64,000 nucleotides of DNA, taken from positions 30,931 through 94,930 of the forward strand of contig NZ_JABFNS010000010.1 in NCBI RefSeq assembly GCF_013116825.1, given 5' to 3'. Positions within the stretch are counted from its first letter, which is position 1, and each line of letters begins with the position of its first letter. Positions 1-12,000 of this stretch are shown one piece after another. The notes below the pieces were generated by a model. It was not told the DNA's origin. It saw nothing but the letters and a program-made list of their open reading frames with translations, and did not search any database. This DNA is from Myxococcus xanthus (GTDB taxonomy: Bacteria > Myxococcota > Myxococcia > Myxococcales > Myxococcaceae). The position numbers and the translations under genes are program-made.

Positions 1-3000
1 ACGCCTGGGAACTGACGCAAGCAGGCCTCGATTTCGGCCAGCTCGACGCGGAAGCCTCGAATCTTGATTTGATGGTCCGCGCGGCCGAGGAAGCGCAGCC
101 GCCCGTCCGGCAGCATCCGGGCCAGGTCACCCGTGTGGTACATGCGCGCGCCGGGCTCGGTGGCGAAGGGGTCGGGGATGAAGCGCTCGGCGGTCAGGTC
201 CGGAGCGCCCAGGTAGCCCCGAGCCGGTGCCGCGCCGCCGATGTACACGCGCCCGGGCAGCCCTGGCAGCACCGGCTCCAGGTGCTCGTCGAGCAGGTGG
301 ATGCGCACGCGCGAGATGGGCCGGCCGATGGGGAAGGTGGCGTCGGTGCCCAGTCCCTCGGCGCCCGGGATGTCACAGGTGGCGGAGGTAATCGTGCACT
401 CGGTGGGGCCGTAGACGTTGAGCCACGGTGCATGGCCACCGCCCACGCGCACCCAGGCTTCATACGTCTCGCGCTTGAGCACGTCGCCACCGGGTGCCAG
501 CAGGCGCAGCCGCGCGGGCACTCGCTGGCCGTGGGACTCCATCTGGCGAATCCACTCCTCGATGTACGTGGGGGGCAGGCTGATGAGGGTGATGTCCGTC
601 TCCTCCAGGTACGGCGTCATGACGTGCGCGGGCACCAGTCCGCTGCGCATCACCACCGTGGCGCCCACCACGAGCGGCGGGTAGAGGTCCTCCGCCGCCG
701 CGTCGAAGCTGAGCGGCGCGAACTGGAGCATCCGGTCGCCCGGGCGCAAGCCGAAGCGCGCGGCCAGAGCGACGTTGTGGTTCACCACGCTGCGGTGCTC
801 CACCATGACGCCCTTGGGCTCGCCGGTGGAGCCCGACGTGAAGACGATGTACGCCACTTGCGAGGCCGCGACGTGCCGGGGGCCGGGCTCCAGGTCCTCG
901 GCGATGTGCGCGGGCTGGGGCGGCACCTCCACGTCGTGCACCAGGCCCGCGTGTGCCTCCAGCGCCTCGGCATCCACCCACAGCCGCTGCACGCCTGAGC
1001 GCGTCAGCACCGAGCGCTTGCGAGGCTCCGGCCACCCGGCGTCCAGCGGGACGTAGGCGCCACCCGCCTTGAGGATACCCAGCAGCGCGGCCATGCCCTG
1101 GTTGGAGGGCTCCATCACCACGCCCACGCGCTCTTCGGGCTGCATGCCCCGGGAGAGCAGGCGCGCGGCCAGCGCGTTGGCGCGGGCGTTGAGCTCCGCG
1201 TAGCTCCACGTCGAATCACCATGGGCCACGGCGGGGGCGTGTGGCGAGCGGCGCACCTGCGCCTCGAAGAGCGTGTGGATGCAGGCGCCCTCTGGAATGA
1301 CCTGCGGGCCACCATTCAACGTGGCCAGCACCTGCGCGCGCTGCTGCGAGGACAGCAGCGACAGCCGGGTCAGAGGCGCGTCCGGGGTGCGCACGGCCTC
1401 GGTGAGCAGTTGCTCGAAGGCGCGGGCCATGCGCTGCGCCGTGGCGGAGGTGAAGAGGGCGCTGTCGGTGGCGAGGAAGCCCAGCGTCCCGCCCTCGGGC
1501 CGTTCGATGAGGTGCAGCACCACGTCGTAGGCGGGGAAGATGCTCTCGCCGTCCAGGTACGTGGTCCCCAGTCCGTTGAAGGACAGGGATGCGGGGCTGT
1601 CCAGCAGCAGCAGGGCCTGGGCCAGCGGCGGGGCGGTGCGAGGCGCATCCGGCTGCACCGCGTCCGCGATGCGCTTGAAGGGGACTTCCTGGCTCGCCGT
1701 GGCGTGCCCCACCACGTCCCAGGCGCGGCGCAGGAGCGCGCGGAAGGACGGCGTGCCCGCCACCTCGGTGCACAGCGGCAGCACGTTGGCGAAGTAGCCC
1801 ACCTGCCGCTCGGCGCCCGGCAGCACGCGGCCCGAGAAGGGTGACGCGACGACGACGTGCGGCTGTGAGCTGAGGCGGTGCAGCCACAGCTGCATCAGCG
1901 CGAGCACCGCGGTGAAGGGAGACACGCCCTCGCGGCGGGCCAGCGCGTGGAGCGCCGACATCGCCTCGGAGTCGAGGGACAGGGGCTCCGGCCGCATGTT
2001 CGCGTTCAGCGCGGGCGCGCGGCGAGGGAAGTCCAGCGGCAGGTCGAGGACGGACGGCGCGTGTGCCAGCGCGGCCTTCCATGAGGCCACGGCGGCATCC
2101 ACTTCGAGCAGGTGCTTGGGGCTCCGCTGCCAGAGCGCGAAGTCCGCATACGTCCGCGCCGCCGGAGGCAGCAGCGGCGTGGTGCGCGCGTGGGCTGTGG
2201 TTCCGGCCCAGGCCTGAGCGAGTTCCTCCAGGAAGGCCCCCATCCCGATGCCGTCGTTGACCAGATGGCTCATGGACGCGACGAGCACATGGCGCGTGCC
2301 ATGGGCGTCCAGCCGTGCCAGTTCGAAGCGGTACAGCGGGCCCTGGTCCACGGCGAAGGGCTCGCGGTCATGCCGGGTGGCGATGGCGCGCGCGGCGTCC
2401 AGGGCCTCAGCGGCGGACAGGTGGGACAGGTCCGTCTGCACGAGCACCGGCCGGATGACGGGATGCTCCTGGGTGAAGACGGCTCCGTGCTCCAGTCGGA
2501 AGGTGGTGCGCAGCGTGGCGTTGCGCTCCAGCACGGCTTCCAGGGCGGCCTCCAGACACGCGACGTCCAGCGTGCCGTCGAGCACCAGCGCGGCGACGAC
2601 GACGAAGGGCGGCGCCTCCGGGAGCTGCATCGCGTACCAGAGGCGCTCCTGCACCAGCGACGCGGGGATGCGCTCCGGCCGCGCCTGGGGCATGGACTCC
2701 ACACGCTCCGAGACCTTGGGGGACGCATCGATACGGGCCGCGAGCGCCGCCAGTGTGGGCGTGGCGAACAGCGTGGCCACGGGCAGCTCGACGCCCAACC
2801 GCTCCCGGACACGCGAGGCGAGCTGGACGGACAACAGCGAGTGGCCTCCCAACTCAAAAAAGTCGTCCCGGGCACCCACTCGCTGCACGCCCAGCAGCTC
2901 CTCCCAGAGCTGAGCCAGGGCGTGCTCGGTGGGTGTGGACGGCGAAACGAAGTCCTCGTCCGACGCCGCGGGGGCTTCCGGCGCGGGCAGTGCCTCCCGG

Positions 3001-6000
3001 TCCACCTTGCCATTGGCCGTCAGCGGAAGCCGAGCCAGCGCGACGAGCGCGGAGGGCACCATGTGTGCGGGAAGCCGCTGTGCCAGTGATGCGCGCAGGG
3101 GCTCCGTCTCTGGCACCTCGTCGTGGCCGGTGACGTAGCCCACCAGCCGGGGGCCCGTGGTGCCGTCCTCACGGAGGACCACCACCGCGGCAGCGACACC
3201 CGGCAGCTCGATGAGCGCGGCCTCCACCTCGCCCGGCTCCACGCGGTGGCCACGCACCTTCACCTGGAAGTCCACGCGGCCCAGGTACTCCAGCACGTTC
3301 GACGGACGCAGACGCACCCGGTCGCCGGTGCGGTACATCCGCGCGCCCGGAACGGAGGAGAACGGGTCTGGCACGAAGCGCTCGGCGGTGAGCTCGGGCC
3401 TGCGCCAATACCCACGCGCGACGCCTTCGCCTCCGATGTAGAGCTCGCCAGGGACACCCGCGGGCACCGGCCTGAGGGCGGCGTCCAGGACATAGAGGCG
3501 CGTGTTGGCGATGGGGCGGCCAATGGGCACCGCGCCTTCCACCGGCGTGTCTGCCTCCACGGTGTAGACGCAGCAGCCCACCACCGTCTCCGTGGGGCCG
3601 TACTCGTTGATGAGCCGCGTGCCCGGCGCGTGCTGCCGCCAGGGCTCCACGGTGGCGGAGGTGAGCGCCTCGCCACCGATGACGAAGGCGCGGGTATGGC
3701 CCGCGCGCGCCTCGGGCGGAAGCTGTGCGGCCAGCATCTGCAGGTGCGCAGGCGTCAGCTTCACCAGGCTGAAGTCCGCGCTCGTGCGGAGCGCGGTGGC
3801 CAGGCCGTCCACGCCGTCCTCTTCCGGAACGAGCGTCACGGGCCTGCCCGCGGTGAGCGGCAGCAGCAGGCTGGTGATGGTGAGGTCGAAGGCCAGTGAG
3901 GAATGAACGGGGGCGCCCGCGCCGTCATCGACGGCATACGCCTTCCGGGCCCAGTGCAGGTAGTTCACCACGCCCCGGTGCTCCACCATGACGCCCTTGG
4001 GCCGCCCGGTGCTGCCGGAGGTGTAGATGAGGTAGGCGAGGTCCTCCGCCGAAGCGGCGGATTCGAGCGTCGCGTCCGACTCACGCCCGGCGGTGCGCTC
4101 CCATTCGGAGTCCAGGCACAGCACGAGCGCCTGCGAGACGGGCAGCGTGTCCGCCACCGCGTCCTCGGTGACGAGCACGGGCGCGCCGGTGTCCTCCAGC
4201 AGGAAGCTCAGCCGGGCAGGTGGCTGGGACGCATCCATCGGAACATAGGCGCCTCCCGCCTTCAGCACGCCGAGCACCGCCACGACCATGTCCACGGAAC
4301 GGCGGAGGCACAGGCCCACCAGCGTCTGGCTCCGGACGCCCATCCGCCGCAGGTACCGCGCGAGCTGGTTGGCACGTGCATCCAGTTGGCCGTAGGTCAT
4401 CACGTCCCCGTCGTGCAGGACGGCGGGGGCATCCGGCGCGCGCGCGGCCTGGGCCTCGAACAGCGCATGGACGGTGTGCTCGCGCGGGAAGTCCGCGCCC
4501 GTGTCGTTCCACGTCCGGAGCAGGTGCACTCGCTCATTCGCGGGCAGCAGCTCCAGCGCGGCCACCGCGGTGTCCGGCGCTTCCAGCGCGTGCTCGAGCA
4601 ACCGGACGTAATGTCCCATGAGTCGCTGTGCGGTGGTGGGCTCGAACAGCTCGGTGCCGTAGCGCAGCGCCAGGGTGTAGCCGGTGGAGGATTCAGCGAC
4701 CCACAGCGACAGGTCGAACGGACTGGTGAGCAGCTCCGGCTGGAGCGGCCGGGCGCGCAGGTCCGGGAAGGCGTCCGCCAGCGTGCGGTCCGCGCGCACC
4801 AGGTCGAACATCACCTGGAACAGCGGCGAGTGCCCGGCGGAGCGCTCCACGCCCAAGGCCTGGACGACCCGGTCCAGCGGAACGTCCTGGTGCGCCAGCG
4901 CTTCCAGCGTGGTGGCGCGCACGCCGGCCACCAGCGAGGCGAAGGACGCATCCGGCGCCACGGGCGTGCGCAGCGCCACGGTGTTGAGCATCAGCCCGAC
5001 CACACCCTCCAGCGCTGGATGCGTGCGCCCGGAGACAGGCGTGCCGACGCAGAAGTCCTCCTGGCCGGAGTAGCGATGGAGCAGCGCCGAGAACGCGGAC
5101 AGCAGCACCATGTACGGCGTCGCCTGGTGCTCGCGGCAGAAGGCCTGGAGCGCGCGCACCGTGTCGGCGGACAGGGCGTGGCCCTGGGTGATGGCGCCCG
5201 TCAGCAGTGGCGATGCGGGCCGAGGCTTGTCCGGGGTGAGCCGCAGAAGGCCGGGCACGCCTTCGAGCTTCTGCTTCCAGTAGGCGAGCTGAGCCTCGTC
5301 CCGTTCCCGAGCAGGAGGGGTGCGCAGCCACGCGGCGATGTCCGCATGCTCCAGCCGGGGCGTCGGCAGCGTGGGCGTGCGGCGTTGATGGAACGCCGCG
5401 TAGGCTTCGCCCAGCTCGCGCACCAGGACGTCCAGCGACAGCCCGTCCACCACGAGGTGATGGAAGGCGAGCAGCAGGACGTGCTGCTCCGGCGCCGTGC
5501 GCAGCAGCCGGAATCGATAGAGCGGGCCGCGCGCCAGGTCGAAGGACGCGTGAACCGCGTCCCGGGCCCACTGCGCCGCGGACGGCGCTTCTTCCACTTC
5601 CAGGACGCGAGGAGGCGCGGGGCACAGCACGGGCGCCGGAAGGCCGTCGCGCGCCGGCACGGCGAGCCGCAGCACCGGATGCCTCGTCACCAGCCAGCGC
5701 AAGGCGTCTTCCATCGCCGCCACGTCCAGAGGACCGTCCAGCTCCACCGCCTCCGCGAGGTGATAGGCGCTGGTGCCCGGATGGAGCTGCTGCACGAACC
5801 ACAGTCGCTCCTGCGTGGGAGACAGGACCAACGCGGCGTCCGCTGGACGTGGCACGGGCGCGGGGAGCGGGGCCGCGCCGTCACGTCGCGTCTCCAACTC
5901 GCGCGCGAGGCCCGCGACGGTGGGCTCGGTGAAGAACGCCTGGAGCGGGAACTCCACGTCGAACGCCTGTCGCACTCGCGCCACCAGCCGCGTGGCGGCC

Positions 6001-9000
6001 AGCGAGTGACCTCCGATGTGGAAGAAGTCGTCCTCGCGCCGCACCTGCGGCAGGCCCAGCACCTGGCAGAACAGCAGGGCGAGCAGCTCCTCGACGGCGC
6101 CACGGGGACGCGCTTCGGGCGCGGCCTCCGGCTCGATGTCCGGGATGGGCAGGGCCGCCAGTGCCTTGCGGTCCACCTTGCCACTGGTCGTCATCGGCAG
6201 GGCGGTCAGCACCGTGAAGCGCGAGGGCACCAGGGCCTCTGGCAGCGCGCGCGACAGCCCTTCGCGGAGCCGGGACTCGACGCCGGCAGCCGTGTCTTCC
6301 AGAACGAGGAACGCCTCCAGGCGTGCATCTCGCTGAGCGCCGCGCACCACCACCGATGCCTGCCTCACACCGGGCTGGCGCAGGAGGGCGGCCTCCACTT
6401 CCTCCAGCTCCACGCGGACGCCGCGCACCTTCACCTGGAAGTCGGTGCGCCCCAGGAAGCCGAGCGAGCCATCCCCGTTCCACCGCACCCGGTCACCCGT
6501 GCGGTACAGGCGGTCACCCTCCCTGCCGGAGAAGGCGTCTGGGATGAAGCGCTCGGCGGTGAGGTCCGGCCGGTCGCGGTAGCCACGGCCCAGGCAGGTG
6601 CCGCCGATGTAGAGCTCGCCGGGGACTCCCGGCGGCACCGGAGCGCCGTTCGCATCCAGGACGTACAGCCGGCACCGGTCCAGCGGACGGCCCAGGCGCA
6701 CGGGACGGTCGGGCAGCGTGATTTCCGCCGCGACGTTGATGCTCGTCTCCGTGGGGCCATAGGTGTTGACCAGCCGCGTGTGGGTGAGCGCGAGCTGCCG
6801 CACCAACGGGTCTGGCAGCACCTCGCCGCCCGTCACGAGCACCTTGAGCGAGCGGAACGCCTCCACCGCGCCGGGCTCCTCCAGCGCGGTGGCCAGCGAG
6901 GACGGCGTGATGACGACGTGGGTGATGCCGTGGCCGAGGATGTCGCGGCCCAGGCCCAGGGGGCCCACTTCGCGCAACACGGTGCGCGCGCCACGGGTGA
7001 TGCTGAAGAGCAGCTCCTCCAGGTGGATGTCGAAGGACAGGCTTCCCGACGACGCCCAGCAGTCTCCCGGCAGTGTGGCGTAGTACGTGTCGAACGCCGC
7101 GAAGCAGTGGACGACGTTGCGGTGGGTGAGCTCCACGCCCTTGGGCTCGCCAGTGGAGCCGGACGTGTAGAGCAGATAGGCGAGGTGCTCGGCGCGCGGG
7201 GGGCGGGGGACGGCCACCACGTCTCCACGCACGTCGGGCGACACGAGGGGAACCCCAGGCTCCACGCCCGCGAAGAGTCCCGGGCGGCTGACAACGAGCC
7301 GTGCACGGGCCTGGCGCAGCAGCGCCGCGCGGCGAGCGGGTGGATGCGACGCCTCCAGGGGGAGGCAGCCCGCGCCACTGATGAAGATGGCGACCAGGGA
7401 CACCACCGCGTCCAGTGAGCGCTCCAGGCACAGGCCCACCACGGCTTCGGGCCCCGCGCCCGAGGCGGTCAGGTGTGCCGCGAGCCTCGACGCCCGGGTG
7501 TACAGCTCCCGGAACGTGAGCGTGCCTTCCGGCGCCACCACCGCTGGCGCGTCCGGCGTGCGGGCCACCTGGGCCTCGATGAGGGACACGATGGTCCCCT
7601 CCGAGTCGAAGGGGCGCTCGGTGGCGTTGAAGCCTTGGAGCACCTGCTCGTGTTCGGTGGCGGAGAGCAGGGACAATTCACCCACGGACGTGCGAGGCGC
7701 GGCCACCGCGTGGGCCAGGAGCTGCACGTAGTGGTTGCGCAGCCGCTCCACGGTGCCGGGCTCGAACAGGTCGGTGCTGTACTGGAAGTAGACCTCGAAG
7801 CCCTCGCCCACCTCGATGGCGGTGAGGAAGAGGTCGACCTCGCACGTCCACGTCTCGATGGGGACGCGCCGTGCACCCAGGGCATGGAAGCCACTGGCGG
7901 CGGACAGCTCGGTGCGATGCAGGTCGAACATCACCTGCACGAGCGGCGCGTGCCCCGGGCTGCGCTCCACGCCCACGGCGCGCACCAGTTGCTCGAAGGG
8001 CACGTCCTGATGAGAGAGCGCATCCAGCGTGGTGGCGCGGACCTGGGCAAGGAGCGAGGCGAAGGAGGTGGACGCGTCCACCTGCGTGCGCAGAGGCACG
8101 GTGTTGGCGAGCAGTCCCACGACGCCTTCGAGTGAAGGGTGGGTGCGGCCGGAGACGGGCGTGCCGACGCAGAAGTCGTCCTGCTGGGAGTAGCGGTACA
8201 GCAGCGCGGCGAACGCGGCGTACAGCACCATGAACGGCGTGACCTGCTGTTGCCGGCACAACGCTCGCAGGCTCTCGGAGAGAGACGGCGGCAGCGGATG
8301 GTAGCCGGTGTTGTCGCCCCGGTGCGTGAGGACGGGGGGGCGCGGCTTGTCGGTGGGGAGTTGGAGCAGCTCCGGCGCATCGGAGAGCCGCTGCTTCCAG
8401 TAGTCGAGCTGGGCCGTGTCGCGAGCGCGGACAGGCTCGGAGCGCTGCCAACTGGCCACGTCCGCGTAGTGCAGGGCCACCGGAGCCAGCGTGGGCGCAT
8501 GGCCCTGCTGGAAGGCGGCATACGCCTCGCCCAGTTCGCGCATGAGCAGGCCCGCGGACAGCGCGTCGCTCACCAGGTGGTGGAAAACGACGACCAGCAC
8601 ATGCCGCGCTTGCTCGGCTTCGAGCAGCAGGAATCGATACAGCGGACCGTGCTCCACATCGAACGGCCGATTGCCTTCTTCCGTCAGGCGCCGAGCCTGA
8701 CGGGCCTGGGCGTCCGCACCCGGCGCCAGGGGCTCCACCTGGAGCACGCTGGCGGGGACCGGGGACACGCTCGCCTGCGGCTGACCCTGTCGTGAGGACA
8801 CGGTGGTGCGCAGCACCGGATGGCGCTCCAGCAACCACCGCGCCGCCGCATCCAGCGCGGCCACGTCCACTGAGCCCGTCCACTCCGCGGCCTGTCCGAC
8901 GACATGAGCTCCGGAGTCCGGCTGGAGCTGATGGATGAACCAGAGCCGCTCCTGAGCCTGGGAGAGCGAAGGCGCCGAGTCAGAAGGGGACGGAAGCGGA

Positions 9001-12000
9001 AGCGAGGAGGTATCTCGCTGAAGCGAAGCGACTTCCCGCGCGAGGCCGGCGACGGAAGGGGAGGTGAAGAGGGAGGAGAGGGGAAGCTGGACGCCCAGGG
9101 AGTGGCGGACGCGGGCTACCAGCCGGGTGGCGGAGAGCGAATGGCCACCGAGGTGGAAGAAGCTGGCCTCCCGCTCGATGCGCTCGATGCCGAGGACCTG
9201 GCAGAAGAGCTGAGCGAGGAGCTCCTCGAGGGGGCCGCGAGGAGGCCCACCGTCGGAGAGGGAAGGTGCCTCGTCGAGAGGAAGCGTGGCGAGGGCCTTG
9301 CGGTCGAGCTTGCCGGTGGAGGTGAGAGGAAGCTGGGCCCGAAGGACCCAGCGAGAGGGAAGCATGAAGGCCGGGAGGAGACGAGCGAGGGCGGCCTGAA
9401 GGGAGTGGACGTCGGTGTCGGGAGAAGCGGGGACGACCCAGGCGGCGAGCCAGGAGTCGGAGGGCCCTCGTCGCTGGACGGTGACGGCGGCGGAGCGGAC
9501 GCCAGGGAGCGAGGCGAGGGCGGCTTCGACCTCGCCCAGCTCGATGCGCATGCCGCGCACCTTCACCTGGAAGTCGACGCGGCCCAGGAAGCCCAGTGTT
9601 CCGTCGGCATTCCAGCGGCCCCGGTCTCCCGTCCGGTAGAGGCGGGCGCCCGGCGTGGTGCTGAAGGGATGCGGGATGAAGCGCTCGGCGGTGAGGTCCG
9701 CGCGTCCCACGTAGCCGCGACCGACGCCCGTGCCGCCGATGTAGAGCTCACCCGGGACACCCGGAGGCAGCGGCTGGAGCGCGTCGTCCAGGACGTACAC
9801 CTCCATGTTGGCCTTGGGTGTGCCGATGGGCGTGCTGGCGCTCGCGGGCGATGCCTGCATGCGCCAGAGGGTGGCGGTGTCCGCGCACTCGGCGGGGCCG
9901 TAGGCGTTGACCAATGGCAGGCCGGGGTGGCGCTCGAACCACGCACGGCAGGTCGAAGGCGGCAGGGCCTCGCCAATGGTGAGCATCTGGCGAAGGGCGG
10001 GCAGTGGCGCCTCTCCAGGCTCTTCGAGCAGGGCCTGGAGCAGCGAAGGCACCAGCTCCACGGTGGTGGCCCCCGCTTGCTGCAAGGCCGCGATGAGCCG
10101 GGCGGGCTCACGCACCACGTCGTCATCCACGACGGAGGTCGTCCCTCCGGCGGCCAGCGCTCCCAGCATCTGCCAGATGGAGATGTCAAAGGAGAGCGGC
10201 GCCGTCTGAGCGAGGACGTCGGACGCGCCAAGTTGCAGCGAGTGCTGCATGCCCAGCAGGTGGTTGAGCATGCCGCGGTGGTCCACCATGACGCCCTTGG
10301 GCGTGCCAGTGGAGCCGGAGGTGAAGAGGACGTAGGCCAGCGAGTCCGGCGTCGTGAAGGAAGGCAACGGCGCGTCAGACTCGGCGTCCAGGTTCTGGAG
10401 CGTCAGCACGCGCGGCCGATGCTCGAGCGGTATCTCCGCGAGCACCTCGGTGAGCAGCGCCTCGACGGGGCCCAGGGGAAGGACGAAGGGCGCGCGGCTC
10501 TCCATCAGCAGCCGTACGAGGCGCGCCGCGGGCAGTTGCGCGTCCAGCGGGAGGTAGGCGGCGCCGGCCTTGTGCAGCGACAGCAGCGCGCGAACAGTGG
10601 CCTCGGAGCGGCGGCCGAGGACGGCCACCACGGACTCGTGCCCAACGCCCTGGGCGCGCAGCGTGCGCGCGGCGCGAAGACTCAGGGCCTCCAGTTGGGC
10701 ATAGGTCCACTGCGCGTCGGCGGAGGCAAGCGCCAGCCGTTCGGGCGTGTTTCGCGCATGGGCGCTGATGCGCTCGGGCAGGCAGGTATCCAGGTCGAAA
10801 GCCAGCGGCGCGGGACGGGCATGGCGAAGCACCAGCGCCTGCTCGTCGGACGACAGCAAGGACAGCCGCGCCAGCGGCAGATGCGGTTCGGCCAGCGCCT
10901 GGGTGAGCAGGCGCTGATAGTGCTCAATCATCCGTTGAGCGGTCTCCGGCTCGAACAGCTCGCCGCTGTAGCGGAGGAAGAGCTCGAAGCTCCCTGCCTG
11001 CTCGATGACGCTCAACGCGAGGTCGAACGGGCTGGCGCGAATGTCGACGGGGACCGGACGCGCATCCAGCCCCGCGAATGCGCCTGCGAGCGAACCCTGC
11101 ACCCGGTGCAGGTCGAACATCACCTGGTACAGGGGCGCATGACTGAGGCTGCGCTCCACTCCGAGCGCATGGACCAACTGCTCGAAGGGCACGTCCTGAT
11201 GAGAGAGCGCATCCAGCGTGGTGGCGCGGACCTGGGCAAGGAGCGAAGCGAAGGAGGTGGACGCATCCACCTGCGTGCGCAGAGGCACGGTGTTGGCGAG
11301 CAGTCCCACGACACCTTCGAGTGAAGGGTGGGTGCGGCCGGAGACGGGCGTGCCGACGCAGAAGTCGTCCTGTTGAGAGTACCGGTACAGCAGCGCGGCG
11401 AATGCGGCGTACAGCACCATGAACGGCGTGGCTTCGTGTTCACGGCAAGCGCGCTGCACGGTGTCCGTCAGCGCGGCAGGCAGTGCGTGGGTCCCCGTGG
11501 AGGCGCCCTGGTGCGTGAGGACTGCGGGGCGCGGCTTGTCGGTGGGCAGTTGGAGCAGCTCCGGCGTGCCGGAGAGCCGCTGCTTCCAGTAGTCGAGCTG
11601 GGCCGTGTCGCGCGCATGGACAGGCGCGGAGCGCTGCCAACTGGCCACGTCCGCGTAGTGCAGCGCCACCGGGGCCAGCGTGGGCGCATGCCCTTGCTGG
11701 AACGCGGCATAGGCCTCACCCAGCTCGCGCAGCAGGATGTCCAGCGAGAGGCCGTCCACCACCAGGTGATGGAACACGGCCAGCAGCACGTGCCGGTCCT
11801 CCCCTACGTCGAGCAGCAGAAAGCGGTACAGCGGTCCCTGCTCCAGCGAGAAGGGTCGCCACGACTCCTGCTGAAGCCGAAGCGCCAGTGCCTCGGGGGC
11901 CGCGCGCAGCGCTTCCATTTGAAGCACACGCGCGGGAATGGAGGACACCTCGACGCGCGCCTGTCCCTGCTGTGAAACCACGGTGGTGCGCAGCACGGGA

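Noticed and set aside
3903..7418. A very long plus-strand open frame (1171 codons) inside the NRPS region
   Set aside because: It is antisense to the NRPS, is Arg/Gln/His-rich and shows no domains; high GC makes such shadow frames common.
8904..11324. Plus-strand open frame of about 800 codons opposite NRPS modules 2-3
   Set aside because: It mirrors the NRPS frame; its repetitive Gly/Arg/Glu sequence follows the module repeats and lacks an SD.
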